Part shown: positions 1 through 10,058 of the stretch, piece after piece
How the letters are laid out: each line of letters starts with the position of its first letter
Position numbering within the stretch: the first letter of the stretch is position 1
Origin: an uncultured Candidatus Poseidoniales archaeon
GTDB taxonomy: Archaea > Thermoplasmatota > Poseidoniia > Poseidoniales > Thalassarchaeaceae
Length of the DNA: 64,000 nt
Assembly (NCBI GenBank): GCA_905182515.1
Contig: CAJJBW010000008.1
Location: 62,001-126,000 of the forward strand
Direction: 5' to 3'
Notes under the pieces: model-generated
The model's input: the letters and a program-made list of their open reading frames with translations, nothing else
Told to the model about the DNA's origin: nothing
The model's database searches: none
Made by a program: the position numbers and the translations under genes

Positions 1-2
1 TA

Positions 3-968
3 GAGACTAAAAATCTCTGTAAGATGTACGGCCCACACTTGGCATTGGATGATGTAAATTTACGAATTCCAAAAGGTGCAGTAGGCGTACTCGGGCCAAA
101 TGGAGCTGGAAAATCAACTCTTTTCAAGTGCATACTGGGTCTTATACAAATTACTTCAGGAAGCGGAAGTGTCCTTGGCTTTGATATTAGGACGGAAGGT
201 AATTTGATTCGTTCAAAGATTGGATATATGCCAGAATATGATGCACTAGATCCCGGTTTATCTGCTATTGATCAAGTAAGGTATTCTGGAGAAATACTTG
301 GTATGAATACAGATATTGCTACACAACGTGCCCACGAGGTATTGGAATATGTTGGTCTCAAAGAACAGAGATATAGGAAAATAGATACTTTCAGTTCTGG
401 GATGAAACAAGCAACAAAGTTAGCCTGTGCATTAATACACGATCCTGAAATATTAATTTGCGATGAACCAACTAATGGTTTAGATAAAAGAGCCCGCAAA
501 TTCATGCTAAATACTCTTAGAAGAACTGCTGAAGAGGGAGGTAGAACTGTATTATTGAGTAGTCACGTTATGGAAGATGTTCAAGAAGTATGTGATAGTA
601 TTTTGATGATATATAAAGGAAAAGTAGTTCTTCAAAAAAGTATCGATGAGCTTGTTGAGCAGGTAGATTCTGAAATTGAATTAACAATATGGGGCGGTGC
701 GTCAAATATGGAAATTCAACTAATTAAAAAAGGCTATAATGTTAGGAGGCTCGGTCGAATTTTAAGGGTGACTTTAATTGATGAAGATACTATTTCTGGA
801 ATTTTAAAAGTCGCCGCAGAGTGCGGAGTCCAAGTACGCCAATTAAAAGAATATAAGCCAGATTTAGAAGATATTTTCCTCTTAATAATGGATAAATTAG
901 GGGAAGAAATTAAAGTGACTTCTGATTTAATGACTGCCGAGCACTCAGGAGGTGTTTCTAATGCCTGA
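3..968 (+). CDS. ABC transporter ATP-binding protein, 5' end outside window
   Basis: Walker A GPNGAGKST, signature FSSGMKQ, Walker B ILICDEPTNGLD; the frame stays open upstream of the listed ATG to the window edge (ETKNLCKMYG...), so the true start lies outside. Confidence 0.93.
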   Translation, partial: ETKNLCKMYGPHLALDDVNLRIPKGAVGVLGPNGAGKSTLFKCILGLIQITSGSGSVLGFDIRTEGNLIRSKIGYMPEYDALDPGLSAIDQVRYSGEILGMNTDIATQRAHEVLEYVGLKEQRYRKIDTFSSGMKQATKLACALIHDPEILICDEPTNGLDKRARKFMLNTLRRTAEEGGRTVLLSSHVMEDVQEVCDSILMIYKGKVVLQKSIDELVEQVDSEIELTIWGGASNMEIQLIKKGYNVRRLGRILRVTLIDEDTISGILKVAAECGVQVRQLKEYKPDLEDIFLLIMDKLGEEIKVTSDLMTAEHSGGVSNA

Positions 969-1971
969 TGATATTGACATTAGAAGTTCACAAACAAGAA
1001 TGGAGGTCGCATATGGCTCCGGAGATGGCGACGAGAATATGGTTGCCATAGTTGCAAAAAAAGAAGCAAGTCTAGGTACTATTTTTGATCAATCTTACAA
1101 GCCGTGGGATGGGGAATTAGGGCCCAGATGGATGCGTAATTACTCAATTTACCGACATCATGTATACGGCCTTTTCACAAGTAAAGGCCATAGATATTAT
1201 CACCCCTTCGTACGACTCACTATCTTGGTAATATTTTTAGCATCTCTAACGCCAATACCAATGTTATTCCTTTCGTCTCTTCTGCCGGGCCAGGATGGAG
1301 ATATTTTATCTAAAATGTGGGGAATTAATAGGTTCAACTTATGGGGGCAAATTTTAGGATATTTCCCTAGAAATCTATGTATGTGGCCTCTATTAACAGC
1401 ATTAGTCGTTGGGGGAATGATATCTGACGATAGAAGAAATGGAACTAGTGCGATATATTTTTCTCGCCCTATAAATCGTTTTGATTACACTGCAATGAAA
1501 TTTCTAAGTGTATCTGTAATTTTAGGTTTTGTAATACTATTCTCATATTTTGCATATTATACTTCCGCCATAGTTTTCCGTGGAGAAGGTTGGGCATATT
1601 TGATAGACACATTGCCATTATTCATCGGTGGAATGATATCTGGAATCATTTTGATAATAACATATACTTCAATTGGTTTAGCCTTATCAAGTATTAGCCA
1701 AAGTCGTTTTTTTGCAGCCATCGGTTTCCTTAGTGTCATATATGGGACTAAAATTATAGCTTTATTGATTGATTTGCAATTCGACACCTCAATAATGTAT
1801 ATTCTTAGTCCGTATGATTGTTTAGCACATTTAGGGCAGTTCTTACTTGGCTTGGAATTAAATTATAGTCACCCATTAGCATTTTCTATAGTATCTTTAA
1901 TATCTTTTAATATTATTTCTATGGGTATTTTGATATCTCGTATCAGCTCAATGGAGGTTACCAGGGAATGA
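961..1971 (+). CDS. ABC-2 type membrane permease
   Basis: multiple hydrophobic segments, overlaps the upstream ATPase; start at 952 or 961. Confidence 0.8.
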   Translation: MPDDIDIRSSQTRMEVAYGSGDGDENMVAIVAKKEASLGTIFDQSYKPWDGELGPRWMRNYSIYRHHVYGLFTSKGHRYYHPFVRLTILVIFLASLTPIPMLFLSSLLPGQDGDILSKMWGINRFNLWGQILGYFPRNLCMWPLLTALVVGGMISDDRRNGTSAIYFSRPINRFDYTAMKFLSVSVILGFVILFSYFAYYTSAIVFRGEGWAYLIDTLPLFIGGMISGIILIITYTSIGLALSSISQSRFFAAIGFLSVIYGTKIIALLIDLQFDTSIMYILSPYDCLAHLGQFLLGLELNYSHPLAFSIVSLISFNIISMGILISRISSMEVTRE

Positions 1972-2921
1972 GTGATTTAAATAAAAAAGCACCTTCAATA
2001 TTACTTGAAGGCGTCTCAAAATGGTACGGCGAAGTAATTGGAATAAATGATATATCGTTGGCTATAGAAGGAGGGGTGACTGGCATACTGGGTTCGAACG
2101 GTGCCGGGAAATCTACTCTATTCAAATTACTCATGGGCCGCCTAAAACCGAGCCAAGGAACTATCAGATTGTTCGGTATTGATCCATGGAAGAGCACTGC
2201 TCCTTATCGCCGTATAGGTTATGTAAGCGAATCTGAAAGAATGTATGATTGGATGACTTCTTTAGATTTTATTTCTACTCTGGCTCGGCTTCATGGTATG
2301 TCTAGAGAGGAAGCCATCAAAAGATCGAAGCATGTTTTAGACTTCGTCGGCCTTGAGGATGTTCATCATAAAAAAATAGGAAAATACAGTAAAGGCATGA
2401 GGCAACGCGTTAAGATAGCTCATGCATTAGTACATGATCCCGATTTAATAATTTTAGATGAGCCTCTACATGGTTGTGATCCTATTGCAAGAACTAGTAT
2501 AATGAATGTTGTTAGGGAGCTTGGTTCACAGGGTAAAACTGTTCTTATTTCAAGCCATATATTGGAAGAAATAGAGAGAATAACTGAGCAAATAGTTATT
2601 CTACATAATGGAAAGTTACTCGCTATTGGAAATTTACATGCAATTAGAGATTTACTAGATCAACATCCTCATCGAATCCTAATAAAATGTGAAAATCCAA
2701 GAGATTTAGCAAAATTATTTATTACTTCAGGACCAATATATGGGGTACGTTTTCCAGATGTCGGCCAATTGGAAATTCAAACAAATAATTTATCCGCTGC
2801 ACATGATATTATTCCATCTACATTAGTTGAATCAGGGCAAAAAATAACTTCAATTGAGAATCCAGATGATAATTTAGATTCATTAATTGGTTATTTATTG
2901 GGAGGGATTAATGATGGATGA
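1968..2921 (+). CDS. ABC transporter ATP-binding protein
   Basis: Walker A GSNGAGKST, signature YSKGMRQ, Walker B LIILDEPLHGCD; 4-nt overlap with upstream permease. Confidence 0.93.
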   Translation: MSDLNKKAPSILLEGVSKWYGEVIGINDISLAIEGGVTGILGSNGAGKSTLFKLLMGRLKPSQGTIRLFGIDPWKSTAPYRRIGYVSESERMYDWMTSLDFISTLARLHGMSREEAIKRSKHVLDFVGLEDVHHKKIGKYSKGMRQRVKIAHALVHDPDLIILDEPLHGCDPIARTSIMNVVRELGSQGKTVLISSHILEEIERITEQIVILHNGKLLAIGNLHAIRDLLDQHPHRILIKCENPRDLAKLFITSGPIYGVRFPDVGQLEIQTNNLSAAHDIIPSTLVESGQKITSIENPDDNLDSLIGYLLGGINDG

Positions 2922-4590
2922 AAAAGGGTTATCTTTGAGAGAAACTGTTTGGTCGCAATTAGATCGTAAAGCAGGTGCAATAATCGAACTAACAATCAGG
3001 CAACTTAGAAATCGAATTTCTACTTGGGTAGTACTTGGAGTAGGTTTCTTGCTAATGATATTACTACTCGCATTTTATGTTGATTCTGTGCGGGAAGGAT
3101 TCGAATCAATTGATAATGATGGAGATTCCGTAGATATGGATGGCGATGGTTACCCACTTGGCCAAGAAATAAAGTATGGACATAGTGATTGGGATTCCAA
3201 TCAATTTCCGGGTTCTAGTGAATTTATTCAAGTTAGTGCGATAGGATATAATGACCAAGTTAGGGCAATTTCTGGTAATTATACATGGTCTGGTGCAGGC
3301 ACTCTTAATCCAATTTGGATAGATAGTAATTATGTAGGGCAGCAGTGGTCTGGAATTATCAATTGGTTTGATGTTGACAATACATCATGCCCTTTGGGTA
3401 CGGTTTATGAGGATTGGTGGCCACAATATTTTGGATATGGATGCCACTATGAGAATAATGAATATTTTGTTTATGGAAAATTTACAGCATCAGGAGAAAT
3501 TGTTGTACCAGATGGTTCTGAAATGCTGTGGGGCTATAATACTGAATTATTTTATGTAGAACCAGATCCTAAATCAATGTATATAAATGAAGACGATATA
3601 GATTGGAATGGTATTTTATTACAAAAAAGCCAAGGTTTTGACGATGATGGAGATTGCCTTAGATATAATTGGATACTAGATAGCGAAGATGGTTCATTTT
3701 ATTATGATAATGATGGCGAACCGTTTGATAATGATAAAAATGACAATGGAATTATTTGTGATGTATTATGGTTACTAGACGATGATCTTGATGAAATTGA
3801 ATCTATAGAGCCAGATTCAAATGTTGATGAAGATCCTGATGATGAGAGATATATGGGGGAGTCCAGCCATAGGACTTTCATTATTGGAGTTGGTAAAATG
3901 GCGTTTGTTATAATGATAGGTTTATTCTTGCCATTATTCCTTGCATTAGGTTTAGTAAGAGATGAAACAGAAAACGGTACATTACATTACCTACTTTCTA
4001 AACCTATTCATCGGGGGGAATTTATATTATACCGGCTACTTGGATACCTGGCAGTAACGGGAAGTTATGTATTTATGTTGTCTTTATTTGTAGGGATACT
4101 TACTGCGATTTTAGGGCCAGGTGAAGGAATAATCAGATTATCTGATATTCCTGTGTGGTTAGGGATAGGATTTGCTACTTTTCTTGTCTTAGCCGCTTAT
4201 GGGGCTCTATTCAATACATTAGGATTAATTTCTCCAAAATATGGTGTTTATATTTCTATAGTTTTTGGAGTATGGGAGTTTGTTATGGGAATTTTAACAA
4301 TAGCAAATCCTAATTGGACACTATCTGCAATTTCTATAAATCACTGGGCTCTTCAAATTATTGATTCAGTGGTTTTACTTGCATGGCCAGATACCCTTCA
4401 ATTACAACAAATGGCCTCAGCATTCAATTTAGATACCGGTTTAGATATTTTTTGGAAACCACCCGCGCATACTCTTGGGACCGCCAATCCTACAGTTGCA
4501 ATATTAGTTAGCATATTCGTTTTATCAACATTTACAATTCTAATGCTAGGAATCGGCCAATCTGTATTTAAGAACCGAGAGATTATGTGA
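2911..4590 (+). CDS. ABC-2 type permease with large Asp-rich extracytoplasmic domain
   Basis: N-terminal TM, D/N/G-rich segments (DNDGDSVDMDGDGYPLGQE), then several C-terminal TMs; GGAGGG at 2901-2906 precedes ATG 2911/2914. Confidence 0.8.
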   Translation: MMDEKGLSLRETVWSQLDRKAGAIIELTIRQLRNRISTWVVLGVGFLLMILLLAFYVDSVREGFESIDNDGDSVDMDGDGYPLGQEIKYGHSDWDSNQFPGSSEFIQVSAIGYNDQVRAISGNYTWSGAGTLNPIWIDSNYVGQQWSGIINWFDVDNTSCPLGTVYEDWWPQYFGYGCHYENNEYFVYGKFTASGEIVVPDGSEMLWGYNTELFYVEPDPKSMYINEDDIDWNGILLQKSQGFDDDGDCLRYNWILDSEDGSFYYDNDGEPFDNDKNDNGIICDVLWLLDDDLDEIESIEPDSNVDEDPDDERYMGESSHRTFIIGVGKMAFVIMIGLFLPLFLALGLVRDETENGTLHYLLSKPIHRGEFILYRLLGYLAVTGSYVFMLSLFVGILTAILGPGEGIIRLSDIPVWLGIGFATFLVLAAYGALFNTLGLISPKYGVYISIVFGVWEFVMGILTIANPNWTLSAISINHWALQIIDSVVLLAWPDTLQLQQMASAFNLDTGLDIFWKPPAHTLGTANPTVAILVSIFVLSTFTILMLGIGQSVFKNREIM

Positions 4591-4599
4591 GGTATTGAA

Positions 4600-5790
4600 A
4601 TGGCATCAGAAATGAATAAATTCAAGGGTGATTTCACCTCTTTATGGAGGCTCGATGTCCTGCCCTCTATCCCTCGATTATCGTGGTGGTGGTGGTGGGT
4701 AATAATTTTCATACCTGATAATGATAATCCAGGTCGGTCTAAACAATTAATGGTACTTTGGTCTACTAAAGAAACTCCTGCAATAAGGATGACTGGCCAC
4801 TGGTGGCTACCCGGCTCTAGGATGAATATAGATGAAGAAGGCGGAATTGTTTTTCCTGGAATGGTATGTTCTTGGTGGTATGATGGAAATAAAATGTTTG
4901 AACCGCTGGTTATGAAAGAGTGTAGAATGGCTGCTATTAATGACCAACATTCATTATGGCCAGGGGAAGGCGACGGCAAAGGTGCAGGAGCCGTAATACC
5001 TCTTCTACAAGAGGATTTATCATTTGGAATGAGTCCAGGAAATGATAAATTTTGGCTAAACCTCATGTCTGATAAAGATGCAAGGAAAAAAGGTGCACCT
5101 TCAAAATTTCAAGCTGAATTGACTCCCTTGGCCGGCCCTCCAAGTACTCTTACTTACAAAAATAATATTATGGCAATGAATATGGGTTATGATATTTTAA
5201 GATTACAAGGAACAAAGTGCAAACTTGTAGTTGATGGAGAAGAAATGCACGGCACTGCTTATTTTCAAAAAGTATCTGTACAAGCCCCCACTGTCCCTTG
5301 GTTTTGGGGGATGCTGCACTTTGATGATGGCTCCTACCTCGATTGGTTCTTACCTCACATATCTTTTTCTACTACTTCTCAAGACTCAACTCCATGGCGG
5401 CTGAGGGATGCATTCCGAACACCTTCTAATGGGACTGGACTTTTCCATGATTCCAAAAGAGGTAGGTCTGAGACTTTTGCTAGATGCGAAGTAGAATTAT
5501 CTGAATCTGAATCTGATTTAAGGGATGATGATGGTAATCTTCTGCCTAGATTTAGAATTAGGCTATGGAATGGCCGGACACAAATATCAGTTGAAGTAAA
5601 GGCGGTGAGTAGGGCAAAATGGGCCTTTGATCAGCCAACTAGGGCTGGTATTGTTAGCCACTTGACATATAATGAATATCCCTTAGAAGTGGAGAGAATA
5701 GCAATCTTAGATGAACAAGGTTTGAGGTCTATCAAAGATTATTCTTGGATACATGGAAATGCTGAACACACATGGGGATTATTACATTAA
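4600..5790 (+). CDS. uncharacterised protein, possibly CrtC/AttH lipocalin-like
   Basis: follows permease by 9 nt; motifs GTAYFQKVSVQAPTVPWFWGMLHFDDGSYLDWF and C-terminal EHTWGLL reminiscent of carotenoid hydratase-like lipocalins. Confidence 0.6.
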   Translation: MASEMNKFKGDFTSLWRLDVLPSIPRLSWWWWWVIIFIPDNDNPGRSKQLMVLWSTKETPAIRMTGHWWLPGSRMNIDEEGGIVFPGMVCSWWYDGNKMFEPLVMKECRMAAINDQHSLWPGEGDGKGAGAVIPLLQEDLSFGMSPGNDKFWLNLMSDKDARKKGAPSKFQAELTPLAGPPSTLTYKNNIMAMNMGYDILRLQGTKCKLVVDGEEMHGTAYFQKVSVQAPTVPWFWGMLHFDDGSYLDWFLPHISFSTTSQDSTPWRLRDAFRTPSNGTGLFHDSKRGRSETFARCEVELSESESDLRDDDGNLLPRFRIRLWNGRTQISVEVKAVSRAKWAFDQPTRAGIVSHLTYNEYPLEVERIAILDEQGLRSIKDYSWIHGNAEHTWGLLH

Positions 5791-5801
5791 TAACCTTTTT
5801 T

Positions 5802-7418
5802 TTAAATATCTAGATAATATTCATCTCTTAGTTTTTGATTATAATGCTCACCTAAGACTTCATCATGTGCCAAAACCTCTAATGTTTTAATATGGGTTTT
5901 CTTAATCTCATCCATGGTATCTTTATCAAAATATTCAATATTCATTATTTTCCCTGCAATGGCTTCTAATTCAGTCAACTCCTTTTTGAACCTATCAAGT
6001 TTCTGAGGGTGGAACATTTGTGGCCTCTTTTTCTTTAAATAATCCAATTCAACCTTGAGTGCCATGGGATTATTTTTATTTAGCAATAGCGAATTTTTAA
6101 TCGCATCATTCATATTTCCATCTTTATTCCCTCTCATTCTATGGAATATTGCAAGTCCAGCATATATGTCAGATAGTTTTTCATTGGAATTACTGGTATC
6201 TTTAAGTTTTATTTCTAGTCCTTCAATATAGTCATCAGCATGGCTGGCAAGAATATTCCCGTTGTTAATTCTCTTCTCCAGATCCGGATTAATAATTTCA
6301 GTAAAATCATATTTTTTACCACCTATGTCAAGTATATCTCTCTGTAAATCGACAGATATTCCTCCGCTTTGCATTTCCAATGCAGCTTCAACTTTTCTTT
6401 GTAAATCATCTTGTTTAATTCGGTGCTCTAGTTTAATATTTTCCTTTTTTATGGCTTGTTTATCCTTTATTCTATCTATCGAACCTTGATGGGTAATTTT
6501 TGTACCTCTTTCTAAGATTTCAATTTTTTCAATTTCTGATTCCATTTCTAAGATTTCCAAATCTATTCCGGCTTCTAATTCCACTCTATCTAATTCTGTT
6601 TTTCGATCAATTTCTGCAATTTCTGATCTATGCTTTCCTCTCTTTACTAATTCCTTAGCAATTCTTATTTGTTCCTTTTCACTGAGAACTGCTTGTAATT
6701 TAGAATCTCCCTTTGCTGCTGCTAAGGCACCTTCTCTAGTTTCTATTTCAAAATTTTCCAATCCAATTTCCAGTGAGCTTTTTCTAGATTCATTCTTCTC
6801 CTCTTCTGTCATCTTATATTTTATCTCAATACTCTTCAAATGAAGTCCATACTCACCTAGTAATTCTCTCATTTTATTTTTTGCTTGCTCCTCTAACTGC
6901 CCTCTAACCTTCCTAAAATTGTCATTACTCATTCCTTTAAAAATAGTTTTTCTTTCATTATCTAACATCTCCTGTACAAACACGTGTACAAATGAATCAT
7001 TGAGTTGGCTAATTTCTACATGATTCTCAAATATTGTTTCTACTAATCTTATTGCACCTATGTCTCTTGAACCCGTTGTACTACTTCCAGCCTGATCACC
7101 GATTGAAATTTTCAATCTAAAACTTCCAATTATTACAGGAGAGGAGGGCGATGGAAGATATTTGAAAGGCATTTCCAAATTTAAAGAGGAATTTCTATAA
7201 AATATGATTCCCTTATATCTGTCTCTAAATTTTGATTTACTGAGATCTAATTGCCTATTTTTTGGCCAAAACTCAGTTTTAGATGAAAATAGTATTACGT
7301 TTTCCATGTCAAAATCTATTTTTATCTTAGTCTGTAATTTCTTTGGTAAATCACTCATTCTATAATAACTCGCAATTGGGCTGCCTTCAAGTTTCCAATC
7401 ATTGGCCCGGGAAAACAT
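5802..7418 (-). CDS. SPFH/Band 7-like protein with long coiled coil and C-terminal helical region
   Basis: GLHLKSIEIKYKMTEEEKNE... followed by E/K/R-rich coiled coil; family call by pattern only. Confidence 0.55.
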   Translation of the reverse strand: MFSRANDWKLEGSPIASYYRMSDLPKKLQTKIKIDFDMENVILFSSKTEFWPKNRQLDLSKSKFRDRYKGIIFYRNSSLNLEMPFKYLPSPSSPVIIGSFRLKISIGDQAGSSTTGSRDIGAIRLVETIFENHVEISQLNDSFVHVFVQEMLDNERKTIFKGMSNDNFRKVRGQLEEQAKNKMRELLGEYGLHLKSIEIKYKMTEEEKNESRKSSLEIGLENFEIETREGALAAAKGDSKLQAVLSEKEQIRIAKELVKRGKHRSEIAEIDRKTELDRVELEAGIDLEILEMESEIEKIEILERGTKITHQGSIDRIKDKQAIKKENIKLEHRIKQDDLQRKVEAALEMQSGGISVDLQRDILDIGGKKYDFTEIINPDLEKRINNGNILASHADDYIEGLEIKLKDTSNSNEKLSDIYAGLAIFHRMRGNKDGNMNDAIKNSLLLNKNNPMALKVELDYLKKKRPQMFHPQKLDRFKKELTELEAIAGKIMNIEYFDKDTMDEIKKTHIKTLEVLAHDEVLGEHYNQKLRDEYYLDI

Positions 7419-7451
7419 GTTTATCGAAACGTATCTCTGTATTTGAACTAT

Positions 7452-8255
7452 TCAAGGATTAATCCGTATGAGTAAAGCACTACAATTGTCACTACTTCCT
7501 CGATTCAAAGCTTCATTAACTAGTAAATCTACAAAAATTTGATTATCATGTTCACCTTTAGGAATCCATAATCCGTTCTTTTTATGTAATGGGGCCCAAA
7601 CACCATCACAACATAATAAATATGAATGTGTAGAATGGAATTCTAATGTTGATATATCTGCTAATGAGCCATTTATATCTCCAATACTACGGGTGAGACT
7701 ATTATTTCCGGGAGTTTCTGAAATTTCATGCATCTCAATATAGCCCGCCTTTACCATGTCTCCTGTTACTGAATGATCTGAGGATAACAACTCTGCACAA
7801 TTATCTCTGACGCTGTAACATCTGGAATCTCCTATGTGTATCAGGTCAACATACGCCGGGGCTTCTCCATCATAGGTAACCACTAATGCTGTTAGAGTAG
7901 TTCCTGATAGTCCAGGGGCACCTACTATTGAATTAACTCTCGAGTGACACATTCGGATCAATTTAGCATAAACTACATGCCTATATTTTTCTGATTTCCA
8001 TTCCTCACTTCTCTTTTCCAATATTGATTCAATTCCTTTAGTGAATGCTGAGCCTACTTCTTTTGAGGCTATTTCACCATTTCTACCTCCGCCCATTCCG
8101 TCACATAATATCCCAATTTGGACATTTTTAATGGCAGTACACTGGATATAATCTTCATCTTTGTCCCGTTTGCCAGTAAGTGAGGAACCAAACATTCCAT
8201 TTGTTCCATGAATTTCTACTCTGTCCATACTATCACTCACTATTTTTGCCCTCAT
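7452..8255 (-). CDS. PP2C-family Ser/Thr protein phosphatase
   Basis: KRDKDEDY, GILCDGMGGGRNGEIAS, LIHIGDSRCYSV, LLCCDGVW, SSDNCSALLI motifs. Confidence 0.9.
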   Translation of the reverse strand: MRAKIVSDSMDRVEIHGTNGMFGSSLTGKRDKDEDYIQCTAIKNVQIGILCDGMGGGRNGEIASKEVGSAFTKGIESILEKRSEEWKSEKYRHVVYAKLIRMCHSRVNSIVGAPGLSGTTLTALVVTYDGEAPAYVDLIHIGDSRCYSVRDNCAELLSSDHSVTGDMVKAGYIEMHEISETPGNNSLTRSIGDINGSLADISTLEFHSTHSYLLCCDGVWAPLHKKNGLWIPKGEHDNQIFVDLLVNEALNRGSSDNCSALLIRINP

Positions 8256-8469
8256 CCTCTAATAATAATCTAAATTCAAATACAGATTGTATTCTTTTGA
8301 ACCATCACTGGAAAGAACCCTATTCTTTCCTAAATTCATTGTCGGCATTATTCTGTTGTAAGGATATTTTGATTTAACTGTTACATAGGTTTATTGTTTT
8401 TCGAATAAATTTAAGATAGTTTTAACCAATATGTTCAGTAAGCACCTCCTATACGGCGGAGTGAGATAG

Positions 8470-9435
8470 ATGACAGACTACATTCAAGATTTTAAATCAA
8501 AAATTGATGAAACATCTGTAAGAAAAGATTTTCCAGAGATAACAGATACTGAAATCCCTGTTTGGCAAGGTAATCCCTCATTCCTTTCGATGGTCGATAA
8601 ATATGTTTTAGCAATACTAGTCTTTGGGTTACATATTTTATTTTTTATTGCAGAACAATTTGACTCTCCCGAAGGAGATGGCCAACTTAATGCAATAGTT
8701 AGTTTAATGAGGGCTATAATAAATGTTTCTGGAACTATGGGATTTGTTATTGCAGTCTTTTTCCTGGCAAAAATAAATCATTATGCAAATTTTTCTACTT
8801 CTGGTAGATGGACTACAACTTGGTTAGTCATAACAGGATTAGTACCATTTACATGGTATACAATGGATGTTGCTTCAATGATTGGCGGTTTCGTTGGTTC
8901 CGATTTCGATAATCCATTACCAGTCTGGAATAATCTGTGGTTTCTACCTCTGGGGATCATCTCTAGTACTATGATGATAATTCTGACTTTTATATATCAA
9001 CATGCATTCCAATATGCAATAACTGATCGTAGAATTCATATCCGTAAAAGCTTTTTAATTGTAAATTCAAGCGTTCATGGGATTGCATTTGATAAGGTAG
9101 AGAATCTAAAAGCCAATCCGTCAATACTTGGACGAATATTTGGCTTCGGCAATGTGCATATTCTAACTGCATCAGGACTTGGCTTGCAACATGATTCCTT
9201 TGGTTCAAGCGTAGGAGTTGGCCAAGAAATGTCGAATGCTGCCCCAGGAGGATTAAGCAAAATTTTCTCTTTGATGTTTGGTTGGGTGACAAAACAACGC
9301 CAAAGGACTTCAGTAGGTCAAGACCCTGCTGATTGCCTTTATGGAGTCCGAAACCCAATGAAAATTTACAGATTAATAAATGAACTCATGGATGCCAATG
9401 CCGCGCTTAGCCAAAATAATACAAATTCAGACTAA
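8470..9435 (+). CDS. membrane protein with bacterial PH-like (bPH2) domain
   Basis: 3-4 TMs followed by YAITDRRIHIRKSFLIVNSSVHGIAFDKVENL...GFGNVHILTASG. Confidence 0.75.
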   Translation: MTDYIQDFKSKIDETSVRKDFPEITDTEIPVWQGNPSFLSMVDKYVLAILVFGLHILFFIAEQFDSPEGDGQLNAIVSLMRAIINVSGTMGFVIAVFFLAKINHYANFSTSGRWTTTWLVITGLVPFTWYTMDVASMIGGFVGSDFDNPLPVWNNLWFLPLGIISSTMMIILTFIYQHAFQYAITDRRIHIRKSFLIVNSSVHGIAFDKVENLKANPSILGRIFGFGNVHILTASGLGLQHDSFGSSVGVGQEMSNAAPGGLSKIFSLMFGWVTKQRQRTSVGQDPADCLYGVRNPMKIYRLINELMDANAALSQNNTNSD

Positions 9436-9496
9436 TCAATAAAAGCGTATCGTTCATAACCTATTGTCTTACGAGAAGGGGCTAAGGAGCATCCCA

Positions 9497-10045
9497 ATGA
9501 CCGAAGAAGATATATTAACCCAAGCAGCACAATGCATAACACAAGGCAATTATATGGGTGCTATGGAGATTTTTGAATCATACGTAACTGCAAATCCAAA
9601 CGATCCTTCTGGATACCATGGATGGGCAGAAGCAGCAATGTTTGAGATCCAAGAAAATGGCAATATGGATGATAAAGGAAAAGATATAATAAATGAAGGA
9701 AAGATTCAATCTTACCTTAGAAAAGCAGCAGGCTTAGATTCAGATAATGCTGAATATTTAGCATCATATGCTAATGCCCTAATTGAGTTTGATAGAGTCC
9801 CTATGGCAATTAGAGAATTCCAGAAGCTTAGAGTATTGGGGGAAAAGTCAGAAGAAGTGGATGTATCTTTCCATTTGTATGAGGCTGCTAGGATGTTAAT
9901 TGATTCAATAAATCTCAAAACTAATTTTGATCGTAGTGAAAAATTCGCCCAGCAATATATACCTATAGCAATAGAATTCGCTATTGTTGGCTTAGGGTTC
10001 TCTTCTGTTGAAGAAGCCATGGAATACATGGCTACCGAGGAATGA
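9497..10045 (+). CDS. TPR-like protein
   Basis: helical repeat pattern; ATG at 9497 is a better start than 9464. Confidence 0.6.
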   Translation: MTEEDILTQAAQCITQGNYMGAMEIFESYVTANPNDPSGYHGWAEAAMFEIQENGNMDDKGKDIINEGKIQSYLRKAAGLDSDNAEYLASYANALIEFDRVPMAIREFQKLRVLGEKSEEVDVSFHLYEAARMLIDSINLKTNFDRSEKFAQQYIPIAIEFAIVGLGFSSVEEAMEYMATEE

Positions 10046-10058
10046 GGGAGAGGAAAAT

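Noticed and set aside
4398-5066. 222-aa minus-strand ORF with poly-His (HHHHH)
   Set aside because: Antisense to the permease end and the 4600 gene; the His run is only the reverse complement of the (TGG)5 repeat.
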